NCBI GenBank assembly: GCA_016220145.1
Contig: JACRID010000050.1
Span: forward strand, 1 to 47,441
DNA: 47,441 nt
Reading direction: 5' to 3'
DNA from: Candidatus Peregrinibacteria bacterium
Lineage (GTDB): Bacteria > Patescibacteriota > Gracilibacteria > UBA1369 > UM-FILTER-53-11
Shown: positions 9,783 to 19,348 of the stretch, piece after piece
Layout of the letters: each line of letters starts with the position of its first letter
Numbering within the stretch: position 1 is the stretch's first letter
Position numbers and translations under genes: made by a program
Notes under the pieces: model-generated
The model's database searches: none
The model's input: only the letters and a program-made list of their open reading frames with translations
What the model was told of the DNA's origin: nothing

Positions 9783-9951
9783 AAGGCAAGTGGGGTCATG
9801 TATTTTTTAAGACCATGTTTGGACTGCTGGGCCGCAGGATCATGTTTTGCGAAGCAAAATGCCGAGACTGCCGTCGAGGCAATCCTGCGGCCGTTGCGCG
9901 AGCGCAACAAGCAGGCCTATGGTATTAAAAATACATGACCTCACTTGCCTT
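9783..9951 (+). repeat. Multi-branched palindromic element, copy 1 (candidate structured RNA or mobile element)
   Basis: Outer stem 9783-9807/9927-9951 (24/25 paired, one G-T); core GACCATGTTTGGACTGCTGGGCCGCAGGATCATG...ATCCTGCGGCCGT shared with copy 2 at 28277-28461; three internal hairpins. Confidence 0.85.
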
Positions 9952-11351
9952 CACACCATCGTAGTCGTAATCAATTTCTCCTTTTTTCCAAACCCGGCAT
10001 TGCAAATAACAATTTCGTCGCCGTGTTTCAGAAGTTTTTGCTGAATTAACGTGTTTTTTATCTGCGGCAGGGAATTTTTTAGATTTATGAACTGTACAAA
10101 GGAGTGAGTTACGCCCCAAACAAGAGCCATTTGCCTCGCGACGTGCGCGTCCGGCGTAAAAACTATGATCGGGATGAAAGGACGATATTTTGCAATTTCT
10201 TGCGCCGTATAACCGCTGCGGGTTACCGCGACTATGAATTTTGCACCTATGTCATGAGCCAATTTTGAGGCATTTAAACATGTTGCGTTAACTATTTTCA
10301 TATCCTCCGGTTTGCGCAAATTAAGCAAATGTTGATGTTTTTTCAGGTCATTTTCCACGGCTATAGCAACTTTTTCCAAAGTGCGGGTCGCTTCAACCGG
10401 ATATTTGCCCACAGCCGTTTCATTAGAAAGCATAAAAGCGTCGGCGTGATCGAAAATCGCCGTAGCCGCATCGGAAATCTCGGCGCGCGTCGCGCGCGGA
10501 TTCTCCACCATCGAATCCAGCATTTGAGTCGCGACAATCACCGGTTTGCCATATGTATTGCACAAATGAATTATTTTTTTCTGAAGCAGGGGAACCTGTT
10601 CCGCCGGCATCTCCACGCCCAAATCGCCGCGCGCGACCATCACTGCATCCGCCGCCATAATTATTTCTTCCATATTGTTTACGGCCTCATGGCGTTCAAT
10701 TTTCGCAATTATTTTTGCGCGGGAATGGTGCTGGTTAATGATCCGGCGCAAATCTTGTATGTTTTTCGCATCTTTCACAAAAGAAAGCGCCACATAATCG
10801 ACATGATGTTTTATCCCGAAAAGAAGGTCTTTTCTGTCTTTGAGATCGAGCGGATCAGCCGATATTGAAGCCGTCGGCGCATTAATGCCTTTGTGGCTTT
10901 TTATAATTCCTCCGACCGTCACCGTGCAATGAATTTTTGTTTTATCCGCGCTTATGTTTTTAACTTTCAGCTCAATCAAGCCGTCGTCTATCAAAAGCAC
11001 ATCTCCGTTTTTTACATCGTGCGGCAATTCTTTGTATTGCACGGGAATTGTGCCCTTTTCATCATGAATTGAAAGAACTATTTCTTGCCCGTGTTTTGCC
11101 TCAATACCGGCTTCCGGCAGCTCGCCAACGCGGATTTTCGGTCCCTGTAAATCCTGAATAATGGCTATCTCGCGGCCCGTTTCTTTTCCAACTTCACGCG
11201 CTGCGCGAATTATTTTTTCAAATTGAGCATACGTTCCATGTGAAAAATTCAACCGTATGCAATCCATCCCTGCGCGAACCATCTTAACAAGCACCGATTT
11301 AGATTCGGATGCCGGCCCAATGGTGCAAATAATTTTTGTTCTGTTTTCCAT
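9951..11351 (-). CDS. pyk: Pyruvate kinase
   Basis: TKIICTIGPAS; GMDCIRLNFSHG; IIAKIERHEAVNNMEEI; MVARGDLGVEMP; PVIVATQMLDSM. Confidence 0.96.
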   Translation of the reverse strand: MENRTKIICTIGPASESKSVLVKMVRAGMDCIRLNFSHGTYAQFEKIIRAAREVGKETGREIAIIQDLQGPKIRVGELPEAGIEAKHGQEIVLSIHDEKGTIPVQYKELPHDVKNGDVLLIDDGLIELKVKNISADKTKIHCTVTVGGIIKSHKGINAPTASISADPLDLKDRKDLLFGIKHHVDYVALSFVKDAKNIQDLRRIINQHHSRAKIIAKIERHEAVNNMEEIIMAADAVMVARGDLGVEMPAEQVPLLQKKIIHLCNTYGKPVIVATQMLDSMVENPRATRAEISDAATAIFDHADAFMLSNETAVGKYPVEATRTLEKVAIAVENDLKKHQHLLNLRKPEDMKIVNATCLNASKLAHDIGAKFIVAVTRSGYTAQEIAKYRPFIPIIVFTPDAHVARQMALVWGVTHSFVQFINLKNSLPQIKNTLIQQKLLKHGDEIVICNAGFGKKEKLITTTMV

Positions 11352-11368
11352 ATTTCAGGCCGAACCAA

Positions 11369-11689
11369 TTACAAAGATGCCATTTGTTTTTCCAAATCCG
11401 CCAAAATCGCCTTTTCTTTTTCCGTCATAATTATTTCCAGTTTTTTCATTGTTTCTCTCGTGGAAGTATCCACTGCGATTTTCAAATCACGCAATGCCGC
11501 TTCAAGAATATCTTTTTGCTCTTTTAAAACAGCTTCGCGTCCTTCTTTATCTTCCTGTGGAACGGTTTTTAACTTTTCCTCCGCCTGCGCTTTTGCGTTA
11601 TCGCAGACTTTGTTGAAAGCCGCCTGCAGAATCATTAAATTCGTTCTCTGGTCGTCTATTGTTTTTTGGTATTGTTCGTCTAAAGTCAT
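11369..11689 (-). CDS. Small helical/coiled-coil hypothetical protein
   Basis: 106-aa Lys/Glu-rich ORF, minus strand between pyk and glmS; promoter-like TGGTATAAT upstream (about 11714-11722). Confidence 0.7.
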   Translation of the reverse strand: MTLDEQYQKTIDDQRTNLMILQAAFNKVCDNAKAQAEEKLKTVPQEDKEGREAVLKEQKDILEAALRDLKIAVDTSTRETMKKLEIIMTEKEKAILADLEKQMASL

Positions 11690-11726
11690 ATGTATCTTTA
11701 TTTTGCGTGTTTATTATACCATATTT

Positions 11727-13520
11727 TTACTTCACCGTCACGCTTTTTGCCAAATTTCTCGGCATATCGGGGTTATTCTTGCGCAGAACCGCTAATTGAT
11801 AAGCCAGAATCTGCACAGGGATGATATTTACGATAGGGGAGGCATCGCCCGCGTCCGGCACCCTTATCCAATAATCAAAAACCTCCTCGCGCCTGGGGGA
11901 AACGCCTATTATAAAACCTCCGCGGGCCTTAATTTCAATTGCATTTGAAATAACGTCACTGCGCGTTTCATCGTTTGCCACCAGCGCAATGCACGGCGTT
12001 CCTTTGCTGATTAGCGCAATCGGGCCGTGCTTTAATTCTCCGCCGGCAAAACCTTCCGCATGTATATAAGAAACTTCTTGCAGTTTTATCGCCGATTCAA
12101 GAGCCATCGGATAATTCATCCCGCGCCCGATCACATACATGCTCTCGACATTTTTGATTTTCTCGGCCAATTCCAAAATATGTTTTTCATAGCGCGGATT
12201 TAACATGTCATTGATTTGAGAAGCCGCTTCAATCAAAAGTTTTTTTCCTTCATTCAGCCGTCCGGCGCATGCATAAGCCAATAAAGTCACAATCGCCAAT
12301 TGCGCTGTTGTCGCCTTTGTTGAAGCGACAGCTTTTTCCGGACCTGCCTTTATGTGTATCGAAAGGTCCGCCATCCGATCCATGCTTGAACCCTCGACAT
12401 TAACAATAGTGAGCAGCTTTGCTCCTTTTTTCTTGGCAACTTCCATTGCTTCCAAAGTGTCGGCCGTTTCTCCACTCTGTGAAACTGCAACCAGCAGACT
12501 GTTCTTTTTTATAAAATGCTGAAAATTCGGGAATTCGGACCCGAATTGCACATTCACGTGTTTCTTGCAGATTTTTGAGAAGAGATAACTGGCCGCAATG
12601 CAAACTTTTCCGGCCGTGCCGCATCCTATGAAATACGTTCCAAATGCTTTGTTAATGGCATCGGCAATTTTCTTCATCAATTTTTCATTCTGATTTATTG
12701 CGCGATGAATGGTTTCTTTTTGTTCCATGATTTCTTTAATCATGAAATGCAAAAAAGAACCTTTTTCGGCTTCCTGCGCCTTCCATTCTATTTTCACAAT
12801 ACGTTTTTTAATCTCTTTGCCGGTCTTCAAATCAATAAAATCATGACCGCCGTCAATCACCACCATTTCATCGTCATCCAAATACATGACTTCGTTCGTG
12901 TAATCCAAAAATGCAGGGATATCGGACGCAATAAAATAATCGCCATCGTGACCTTTTCCTATAATAAGCGGAGACCCGCGGCGCGCCGCCACAATCGAGT
13001 CGCAGTCTTCGCTCATCACCAAAAATGCGTAGCGGCCTTTAAACTGTTCAAGCGATCTCTGAACCTCATGTCTAAATATGGCTTTGTCTATTTTTCCCGG
13101 ATATTTTTTTAGATTCTCTTCAATCAAATGCGCTGCAACTTCAGTATCCGTTTCGGAAACAAATTTGTGTCCTTTTTTAATCAGCGCTTTTTTAAGCTGA
13201 AGGTAATTCTCAATTATTCCGTTGTGAATCACTACAACGCGATTACCGCAGCTGGCATGAGGATGCGCATTCTTATCCGTGACTCCGCCGTGCGTCGCCC
13301 ACCTTGAATGAGCCATAGCCAGGTGGGAGGTCGGCAATTTCAATTTGCCTATGTTCAATTCGCCGATCTTCCCGATTTTTTTATGGATCACTATGTTTAA
13401 GTCGGTCTTTACCGCAACGCCCCAAGAGTCATAACCGCGATATTCCAGTTTTTTCAAACCCTTAAGAACAAGAGATGCGGCGTCCGGCCGTTTGCCCTTA
13501 TATGCAATAATTCCACACAT
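11727..13520 (-). CDS. glmS: Glutamine-fructose-6-phosphate aminotransferase (isomerizing)
   Basis: MCGIIAYKG; LEYRGYDSWG; HSRWATHGGVTDKNAHPH; two SIS domains; C-terminal PRNLAKSVTV. Confidence 0.97.
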   Translation of the reverse strand: MCGIIAYKGKRPDAASLVLKGLKKLEYRGYDSWGVAVKTDLNIVIHKKIGKIGELNIGKLKLPTSHLAMAHSRWATHGGVTDKNAHPHASCGNRVVVIHNGIIENYLQLKKALIKKGHKFVSETDTEVAAHLIEENLKKYPGKIDKAIFRHEVQRSLEQFKGRYAFLVMSEDCDSIVAARRGSPLIIGKGHDGDYFIASDIPAFLDYTNEVMYLDDDEMVVIDGGHDFIDLKTGKEIKKRIVKIEWKAQEAEKGSFLHFMIKEIMEQKETIHRAINQNEKLMKKIADAINKAFGTYFIGCGTAGKVCIAASYLFSKICKKHVNVQFGSEFPNFQHFIKKNSLLVAVSQSGETADTLEAMEVAKKKGAKLLTIVNVEGSSMDRMADLSIHIKAGPEKAVASTKATTAQLAIVTLLAYACAGRLNEGKKLLIEAASQINDMLNPRYEKHILELAEKIKNVESMYVIGRGMNYPMALESAIKLQEVSYIHAEGFAGGELKHGPIALISKGTPCIALVANDETRSDVISNAIEIKARGGFIIGVSPRREEVFDYWIRVPDAGDASPIVNIIPVQILAYQLAVLRKNNPDMPRNLAKSVTVK

Positions 13521-13532
13521 GTAGCGGGTGGA

Positions 13533-14585
13533 TTATATCTTAATTATGGCGGATTTCAATTCCTTGGGCGTTTTTGTCAGGTTAGTTACTCCGTTGTTTT
13601 CCACAATCACCATATCTTCCAACCTGACTCCGAATTCGCCCGGCAGATAAATTCCAGGTTCTATTGTAACAACCGATTTCGCCGGGATTTTGCCCGAATA
13701 TTTTTGAGATAAATTCGGTAATTCATGAATATCCATGCCGACGCCGTGGCCTAAAGAATGGCTGAAATAAGCCCCGAATCCTGTCTTTGCAATTACGTCG
13801 CGTGCCACCGCATCAATATTTTTACCTGTAACTCCGGATTTCAATTTGGCAATAGCCGTCTCATGGGCTTTTTTCACCAGTTCATAAATTTTTTCTTGTT
13901 TGCCCGTTGGACTTTTTGTAAAAAGTACGCGCGTCATATCCGAGCAATAACCCTTATGGGTAGCACCCATATCAATCAAAATCATGTCGCCGCGTTTTAA
14001 TTTTTTATTTGTGTTGTGATGATGCGGGGCGGCGCTGTTTTCGTTAATCCCGACAATTGAAGGAAAAGACAAACAATCAGCGCCAAAATCATGGGCAAGT
14101 GTTTCTATTTTCCATGCAATATCATTTTCGGTTTGGCCTGGCTTAAGCCATTTTTTAATAGCAGCAAAAACCTTGTCAATTATATTTTGAGCGCGTTTTA
14201 TTATATCAATTTCCACCGATTTTTTTGAAATGCGCTTCTTATCCAGTTCATCGCCGATATCGTCAATCTTTATATTTCGGGAGATTTTTTTAAAAGACTT
14301 AAATCGCCGCACGCTCATATAATTTCCCTCAATTCCTAAATTCTTAACCTTATATTTCTTAATAAAATCTTTCCATGCGTCTTCAAAGGACGCTGTGACG
14401 TCAATTATTTTAAAACCCGGTTTTAATGAGACATTTGCAACCAGGTGATAACGCCCATCCGTAAACAAAAAACCGCTGCCAAAATTATTCTTGCGAAACA
14501 AAATCAACTGTCCGCTCGATCCGTCAAATCCGCTAAAATACCTTATGTTTGTTCCGTTGGTGACAAGAATGATGTCGGGCAACAT
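13533..14585 (-). CDS. M24-family Xaa-Pro aminopeptidase
   Basis: NIRYFSGF; DMGATHKGYCSDMTRV; HSLGHGVGMDIHE; VVTIEPGIYLPGEFGVRLEDMV. Confidence 0.94.
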   Translation of the reverse strand: MLPDIILVTNGTNIRYFSGFDGSSGQLILFRKNNFGSGFLFTDGRYHLVANVSLKPGFKIIDVTASFEDAWKDFIKKYKVKNLGIEGNYMSVRRFKSFKKISRNIKIDDIGDELDKKRISKKSVEIDIIKRAQNIIDKVFAAIKKWLKPGQTENDIAWKIETLAHDFGADCLSFPSIVGINENSAAPHHHNTNKKLKRGDMILIDMGATHKGYCSDMTRVLFTKSPTGKQEKIYELVKKAHETAIAKLKSGVTGKNIDAVARDVIAKTGFGAYFSHSLGHGVGMDIHELPNLSQKYSGKIPAKSVVTIEPGIYLPGEFGVRLEDMVIVENNGVTNLTKTPKELKSAIIKI

Positions 14586-14608
14586 AAAGCCATTCTATAC
14601 CTTTGTGT

Positions 14609-14878
14609 TTACAACTCATAAACGTCTTTACGATGTTTTATTCTCAAAATTATCAATATCTGAATTCTGTTGTTTTTATCCATATCGAAAATTGCCCGAT
14701 AGTCACCGATTCTAAATCTATATTGGCCGATAGCATGGTTTTTAAGTTTTCTTGCAAATACCAGCGGATCTTTTTGGGTGCTGAAGAAAACAATCTTTTT
14801 CAAAATGCGCTTGATTGCGTCTACATTCAGTTTTTTTAAATCACTACGCGCGCTTTGTGTATATAAGATCTGATACAT
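14609..14878 (-). CDS. RelE/ParE-superfamily toxin
   Basis: YQILYTQSARSDLKKL...QYRFRIGDYRAIFDMDKNNRIQILIILRIKHRKDVYEL. Confidence 0.9.
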   Translation of the reverse strand: MYQILYTQSARSDLKKLNVDAIKRILKKIVFFSTQKDPLVFARKLKNHAIGQYRFRIGDYRAIFDMDKNNRIQILIILRIKHRKDVYEL

Positions 14879-14881
14879 AAT

Positions 14882-15133
14882 TCATGACAGTCCAAATTCC
14901 GCCAAAATTTCTTTTTGCGTATAAACTTTCCCTTCCATGGCTTGTTCTCTGGCTTTTGCTACATCTTTTTTAAGTTTCTCTAAAACAAATTCCTTTTCAT
15001 CTATGGGATACACTTCCAGAACCGGAACATTCTTCTTAATGATTACGAATCGCACATTAAGTTCTTTTGCTCTCTTCGTATATGTTGCGATATTAGCCCT
15101 GAACTCCTTCATGCCTATAAATTTGGTTGTCAT
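14882..15133 (-). CDS. Phd/YefM-like antitoxin
   Basis: MKEFRANIATYTKRAKELNVRFVIIKKNVPVLEVYPID; 3 nt upstream of the RelE-like ORF. Confidence 0.85.
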   Translation of the reverse strand: MTTKFIGMKEFRANIATYTKRAKELNVRFVIIKKNVPVLEVYPIDEKEFVLEKLKKDVAKAREQAMEGKVYTQKEILAEFGLS

Positions 15134-15146
15134 ATGTATGTATTGT

Positions 15147-15188
15147 TAGTGTACCTCTAAGTGTACACTACAAAACCATAAATATCAA
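15147..15188 (-). promoter_or_regulatory. Toxin-antitoxin promoter with overlapping operator palindrome
   Basis: On minus strand: TTGATA (15183-15188), 17-bp spacer, TACACT (15160-15165); inverted repeat TAGTGTAC (15147-15154)/GTACACTA (15163-15170). Confidence 0.6.
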
Positions 15189-15195
15189 TCTGAAC

Positions 15196-15876
15196 TTACG
15201 GCTTCTTCTTATCAAACATATATCCGATGCAATGTATTGTATGTATAAGTTTGCCGTTTGAGGGAGTCTCCAGTTTTCTGCGCAGCCGATTTATATGTAC
15301 GTCTACCGTATTGCTGGCAATATTTGCGTTTCTGTCCCACACATTTTCAAAAATCGAATTGCGCGTCAAAACGCGTCCTTTGTTGTTTATGAGAAAATCC
15401 AACAGCGCGAATTCCTTGTTTCTAAGCGCGACGGTGTGATTCGCCCTTTTTGCAAGACGGCGCTCCATGTCCAACCAAACGTCAAAAGCTCGGGACCATT
15501 TATTGCCTTTATCGTTATTTTTTCTATATGCCAGATTTTTAAGATCTTTGGCCAATTCATGGTACATAATCGGCTTTGCATAATATCGGTTAACCCCAAA
15601 ATCCAAAGCTTTTGTACGGGTACGTTCATCGTTGTTATCATCGATGACGACGATTGGAGTCGAGGTTTTATTTTTACGCAATTCGGCCGCCACATTTAAT
15701 ATTTCACATCGCGGAGATCGGCAATAAATAAGTATTACATTGGCGTTTGCTATTTCTTGTGACAGTTCGGATTTCGGATTCCAGACTCTTTTTTCAAACT
15801 CTACATTTTCATATCGCAACCCGCGCTGAACGCAGTCCGCTTTTTCTCCGAGTTGGTGTAGAAGGATGGCTAGCAT
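15196..15876 (-). CDS. OmpR-family winged-helix regulator with degenerate receiver domain
   Basis: C-terminal winged helix (LRNKEFALLDFLINNKGRVLTRNSIFENVWDRNANIASNTVDVHINRLRRKLE); receiver-like N-terminus ending in VNRYYAKPIMYHEL. Confidence 0.85.
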   Translation of the reverse strand: MLAILLHQLGEKADCVQRGLRYENVEFEKRVWNPKSELSQEIANANVILIYCRSPRCEILNVAAELRKNKTSTPIVVIDDNNDERTRTKALDFGVNRYYAKPIMYHELAKDLKNLAYRKNNDKGNKWSRAFDVWLDMERRLAKRANHTVALRNKEFALLDFLINNKGRVLTRNSIFENVWDRNANIASNTVDVHINRLRRKLETPSNGKLIHTIHCIGYMFDKKKP

Positions 15877-16051
15877 ACAAAAGGCTTGTTATAATCAAAA
15901 CGGTTATGAAGATGTCAATTTTAGACAAATCGGCACTGTTGTCAAAGAAAAATTACACAAAGACATTGAAGCGCAGGGCTTTAATCTTATTGATCAGCGC
16001 AACTTAGTGTTGTTGATTGCTGACAAAACATAGATTTTGCCACTATTTGTC

Positions 16052-17077
16052 ATGATAAGCAAACATACGTTGGAACAGTTATTTAAGGAAAAAGGAATAC
16101 CTAAGTTTAGGGTGGCCCAGGCATTGCATGCCATTTATAAGGAGGGAAAAATGAGTTTTGATGAGATTACCGTATTGCCGAAAACGTTGAAACAACAGAT
16201 GGGTGAGTTGATTAAGGTTTATTCATTTGAAGTGGATAAAGAAGTTCATTCAAAAAACGGAAATACCACAAAAGCCCTTTTTAGAATGCAGGACGGCTCC
16301 CTTATAGAAGGGGTTTTGATGCATTTTAAAGACGGCAGAAATTCGGTTTGCGTTTCCAGCCAGGTGGGTTGCGGGCTCAAATGCGCATTTTGTTCCACCG
16401 GCCAGATGGGTTTTAAAAGAAATTTAAGTGCGGAAGAAATCGCCGATCAGGCGCTTTATTTTGATCAGCTGTTGAAAAAGAAAAATAAACGCGTGGATCA
16501 TGTGATTTTTATGGGAATGGGTGAGCCGTTTCTGAATTATGAGAACGTGATGAATGCGATTCGCACTTTAAATGATGCGGATTGTTTGGGTATCGCCGCG
16601 CGACATATAACGGTTTCAACGTCTGGCATTATTCCTGGCATAGAGCGTTTTATGGAAGAGCCGCTGCAGATAAACCTTGCCGTGAGTATGCATGCGCCAA
16701 CGCAAGAAATAAGAGAAAAAATTATGCCGATTGCAAAATCATACAAGTTGCCTGATTTAATGGACGCTCTTAAAAAATATATGGAAAAAACTCACCGTCG
16801 CGTTTCATATGAATATGTGATGCTGAACGGAATAAATGATTCCGAGAAATGTGCAGGAAAACTTGGAAATCTGCTCCGCGGACAGCTTTGCCATGTGAAT
16901 TTGATCCCATACAACGAAACGAATCTCGGGTTTAAGAATTCCGATAAGAATGAAACCCGGCAATTTCAAAAAATAGTTGAATCATTCGGGATTCCAATTA
17001 CGGTGAGAGTGTCTTTAGGGCAGGATATAAGCGCCGCGTGCGGTCAACTGGCCATAACAAAAAACAACGACAAATAA
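16052..17077 (+). CDS. rlmN: 23S rRNA (adenine-C2)-methyltransferase RlmN
   Basis: CVSSQVGCGLKCAFCSTGQMGFKRNL; FMGMGEPFLNY; VSTSGIIPGI; SYEYVMLNGIND. Confidence 0.95.
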   Translation: MISKHTLEQLFKEKGIPKFRVAQALHAIYKEGKMSFDEITVLPKTLKQQMGELIKVYSFEVDKEVHSKNGNTTKALFRMQDGSLIEGVLMHFKDGRNSVCVSSQVGCGLKCAFCSTGQMGFKRNLSAEEIADQALYFDQLLKKKNKRVDHVIFMGMGEPFLNYENVMNAIRTLNDADCLGIAARHITVSTSGIIPGIERFMEEPLQINLAVSMHAPTQEIREKIMPIAKSYKLPDLMDALKKYMEKTHRRVSYEYVMLNGINDSEKCAGKLGNLLRGQLCHVNLIPYNETNLGFKNSDKNETRQFQKIVESFGIPITVRVSLGQDISAACGQLAITKNNDK

Positions 17078-17100
17078 TCCTAATTCAAGGCCAATTGTTC

Positions 17101-17316
17101 TTATTTGTTGCAATCTTTGCAGCCAACACTGAAGAGAACTATCAGGCCCCAAACAATGACCAATACCGGCCAAGTCCATCCCCATGGACTTTTGGCAAAA
17201 ACGCCAAGCTGCTGAAGCAGGCCTATGATGCCAACCGCCAGCATGGTTAAACCAAGAAGCCAGTGGCATAAAGCGCTGCATGCGCCACACGTACCTTTTT
17301 GACTGTTGAAAAACAT
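17101..17316 (-). CDS. Small two-TM protein with Cys pairs
   Basis: MFFNSQKGTCGACSALCHWLLGLTMLAVGIIGLLQQLG...WPVLVIVWGLIVLFSVGCKDCNK; convergent with rlmN. Confidence 0.75.
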   Translation of the reverse strand: MFFNSQKGTCGACSALCHWLLGLTMLAVGIIGLLQQLGVFAKSPWGWTWPVLVIVWGLIVLFSVGCKDCNK

Positions 17317-17426
17317 GATTTTATTATACTCTAATTAGTCAAGACGGAAGTTTTACCGCGCAGAATTTATTGCTAAATCTTCAAAAAGTTTTTTTATTCA
17401 AGTAAAGCCATGTAATAATGAAAAAT

Positions 17427-17876
17427 ATGAAAGCTGTAATTCAACGTGTGAATAATTCGAAAGTTGATGTTTCAGGCAAAACGGTAGGGCAAATAGGAAA
17501 AGGATTGCTGGTATTGATTGGAATTGCTGCAACCGATACCGAAGCCATGATAGATACTTTTGTGGATAAAATTTCCAAATTAAGAATTTTTCCGGATGCG
17601 CAGGATAAAATGAATTTGTCTTTGATTGATGTTAAGGGTGAAGTTTTGGTTGTTGCTCAGTTTACTTTATATGCCGATTGCAAAGGCGGACGTCGTCCGA
17701 GCTTTACTGGTGCCGCCGGGTCGGAATTCGCAAAAGACATGTATAAAAAATTTGTTCAGAAATTTAAGGAAGTGACCGGTTTAAAGGTTGAGGAAGGGGA
17801 GTTTGGTGCTATGATGGACGTGTTTTTATTAAATTCAGGACCTGTAACAATAATTCTTGATTCAGACACATTATGA
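17427..17876 (+). CDS. dtd: D-aminoacyl-tRNA deacylase
   Basis: MKAVIQRVNNSKVDVSGK; LVVAQFTLYADCKGGRRPSFTGAA; LNSGPVTIILDS. Confidence 0.95.
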   Translation: MKAVIQRVNNSKVDVSGKTVGQIGKGLLVLIGIAATDTEAMIDTFVDKISKLRIFPDAQDKMNLSLIDVKGEVLVVAQFTLYADCKGGRRPSFTGAAGSEFAKDMYKKFVQKFKEVTGLKVEEGEFGAMMDVFLLNSGPVTIILDSDTL

Positions 17877-19276
17877 AAACTCCAGTAACAATGGAAAAAA
17901 TAGTTTCCCTCTGCAAACGTCGCGGATTTGTTTTTCCGGGATCGGAAATATATGGGGGATTGGCCAATACTTGGGATTACGGCCCATATGGAGTTGAACT
18001 TAAGAACAATGTGAAAAAACTATGGTGGAAGAATTTCGTGCAGGACCGCGAAGACATGGTCGGCATTGATGCGTCTATTCTTATGAATCCGCGTGTTTGG
18101 GAAGCTTCGGGTCATGTAACTTCTTTTTCCGATCCGTTGATGGATTGCAAAAAGTGCCATGAAAGGGTGCGCGGCGACAAATTGTTGGAGGCAAAACTGG
18201 GTATAGAAGGTGCGGTGGGCAAATCCCTTAAACAGATCAGCGATTTAATTAAAACTCATAAAATGCCATGTCCGAAATGCGGCGCGTGTAATTTTACCGG
18301 GGCGCGTTCGTTCAATCTGATGTTTAAGACTTATCAGGGAGTTATTGAGGAAGATGCCGCGATGGTTTATATGAGGCCGGAAACGGCGCAGGGAATTTTC
18401 GTCAATTTTAAAAATGTGCAACAGACGACGCGAAAACGCCTGCCTTTTGGAATAGGGCAGATAGGTAAGGCTTTTAGAAATGAAATCACACCTGGTAACT
18501 TTACTTTCCGCACACGCGAATTCGAACAAATGGAGATTGAATATTTTGTGAAAGAGAAAGAGTGGAAGCCGCTTTATGACGGTTGGAGAGATTTTATGTA
18601 TAAATTTTTTGTACAAGAACTGGGCTTCAAAAAAGATAACATGAGATGGAGGCAGCATGACAAAGACGAACTTTCTCATTATTCAAAAGAAACGTGGGAC
18701 GTGGAGTATAAATTCCCGTTTGGCTGGGGGGAACTTTGGGGAATTGCCTATAGAACGAATTTCGACCTGACTCAACATCAGAAATTTTCAGGTGAAAGAC
18801 TTGAATACATGGATCCTGAAACAAATGAGAAATTCATTCCTCACTGCATAGAACCGACTTTTGGAGTTGAGCGCACCGTGTTGGTTGCTTTGCTGGAGGC
18901 TTATGATGAGGATGAGGCTCCTACTCAAAAACCGGATCAGGAAATGGAAAAACGCGTGGTAATGAGGTTTCCCCCAAAGCTTGCGCCGGTTAAAGCTGCA
19001 ATTTTGCCGTTAATGAAAAAAGATCCGCTTGGTCCAAAAGCCAGAGAGATGTTTGAAATGCTCAAAAAGAACTTTGTGGTTGAATATGATGACAGTGGAG
19101 CAATCGGTAAACGCTATCGCAGGCACGATGAACTTGGGACTCCGTTCTGTTTCACTATTGATTTTCAGACGATTGAAGATGACACGGTCACTGTGCGCGA
19201 TCGCGATTCCATGAAGCAGGATAGGATAAAGATTTCCGAGACCACATCTTATCTAAAAGATAAATTGGGGATTTAG
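17873..19276 (+). CDS. glyS: Glycyl-tRNA synthetase (single-chain, dimeric type)
   Basis: CKRRGFVFPGSEIYGGLANTWDYGPYGVELKNN; MYMRPETAQGIFVNFKNV; FRNEITPGNFTFRTREFEQMEIEYF; ATG overlaps dtd stop. Confidence 0.96.
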   Translation: MKTPVTMEKIVSLCKRRGFVFPGSEIYGGLANTWDYGPYGVELKNNVKKLWWKNFVQDREDMVGIDASILMNPRVWEASGHVTSFSDPLMDCKKCHERVRGDKLLEAKLGIEGAVGKSLKQISDLIKTHKMPCPKCGACNFTGARSFNLMFKTYQGVIEEDAAMVYMRPETAQGIFVNFKNVQQTTRKRLPFGIGQIGKAFRNEITPGNFTFRTREFEQMEIEYFVKEKEWKPLYDGWRDFMYKFFVQELGFKKDNMRWRQHDKDELSHYSKETWDVEYKFPFGWGELWGIAYRTNFDLTQHQKFSGERLEYMDPETNEKFIPHCIEPTFGVERTVLVALLEAYDEDEAPTQKPDQEMEKRVVMRFPPKLAPVKAAILPLMKKDPLGPKAREMFEMLKKNFVVEYDDSGAIGKRYRRHDELGTPFCFTIDFQTIEDDTVTVRDRDSMKQDRIKISETTSYLKDKLGI

Positions 19277-19348
19277 CAAGGTATGAGTGGGGATGATCTA
19301 GTCTAACAGGTTGAGTAAACCTGTAATTTCTGGTAAAATTAAAAGAAA

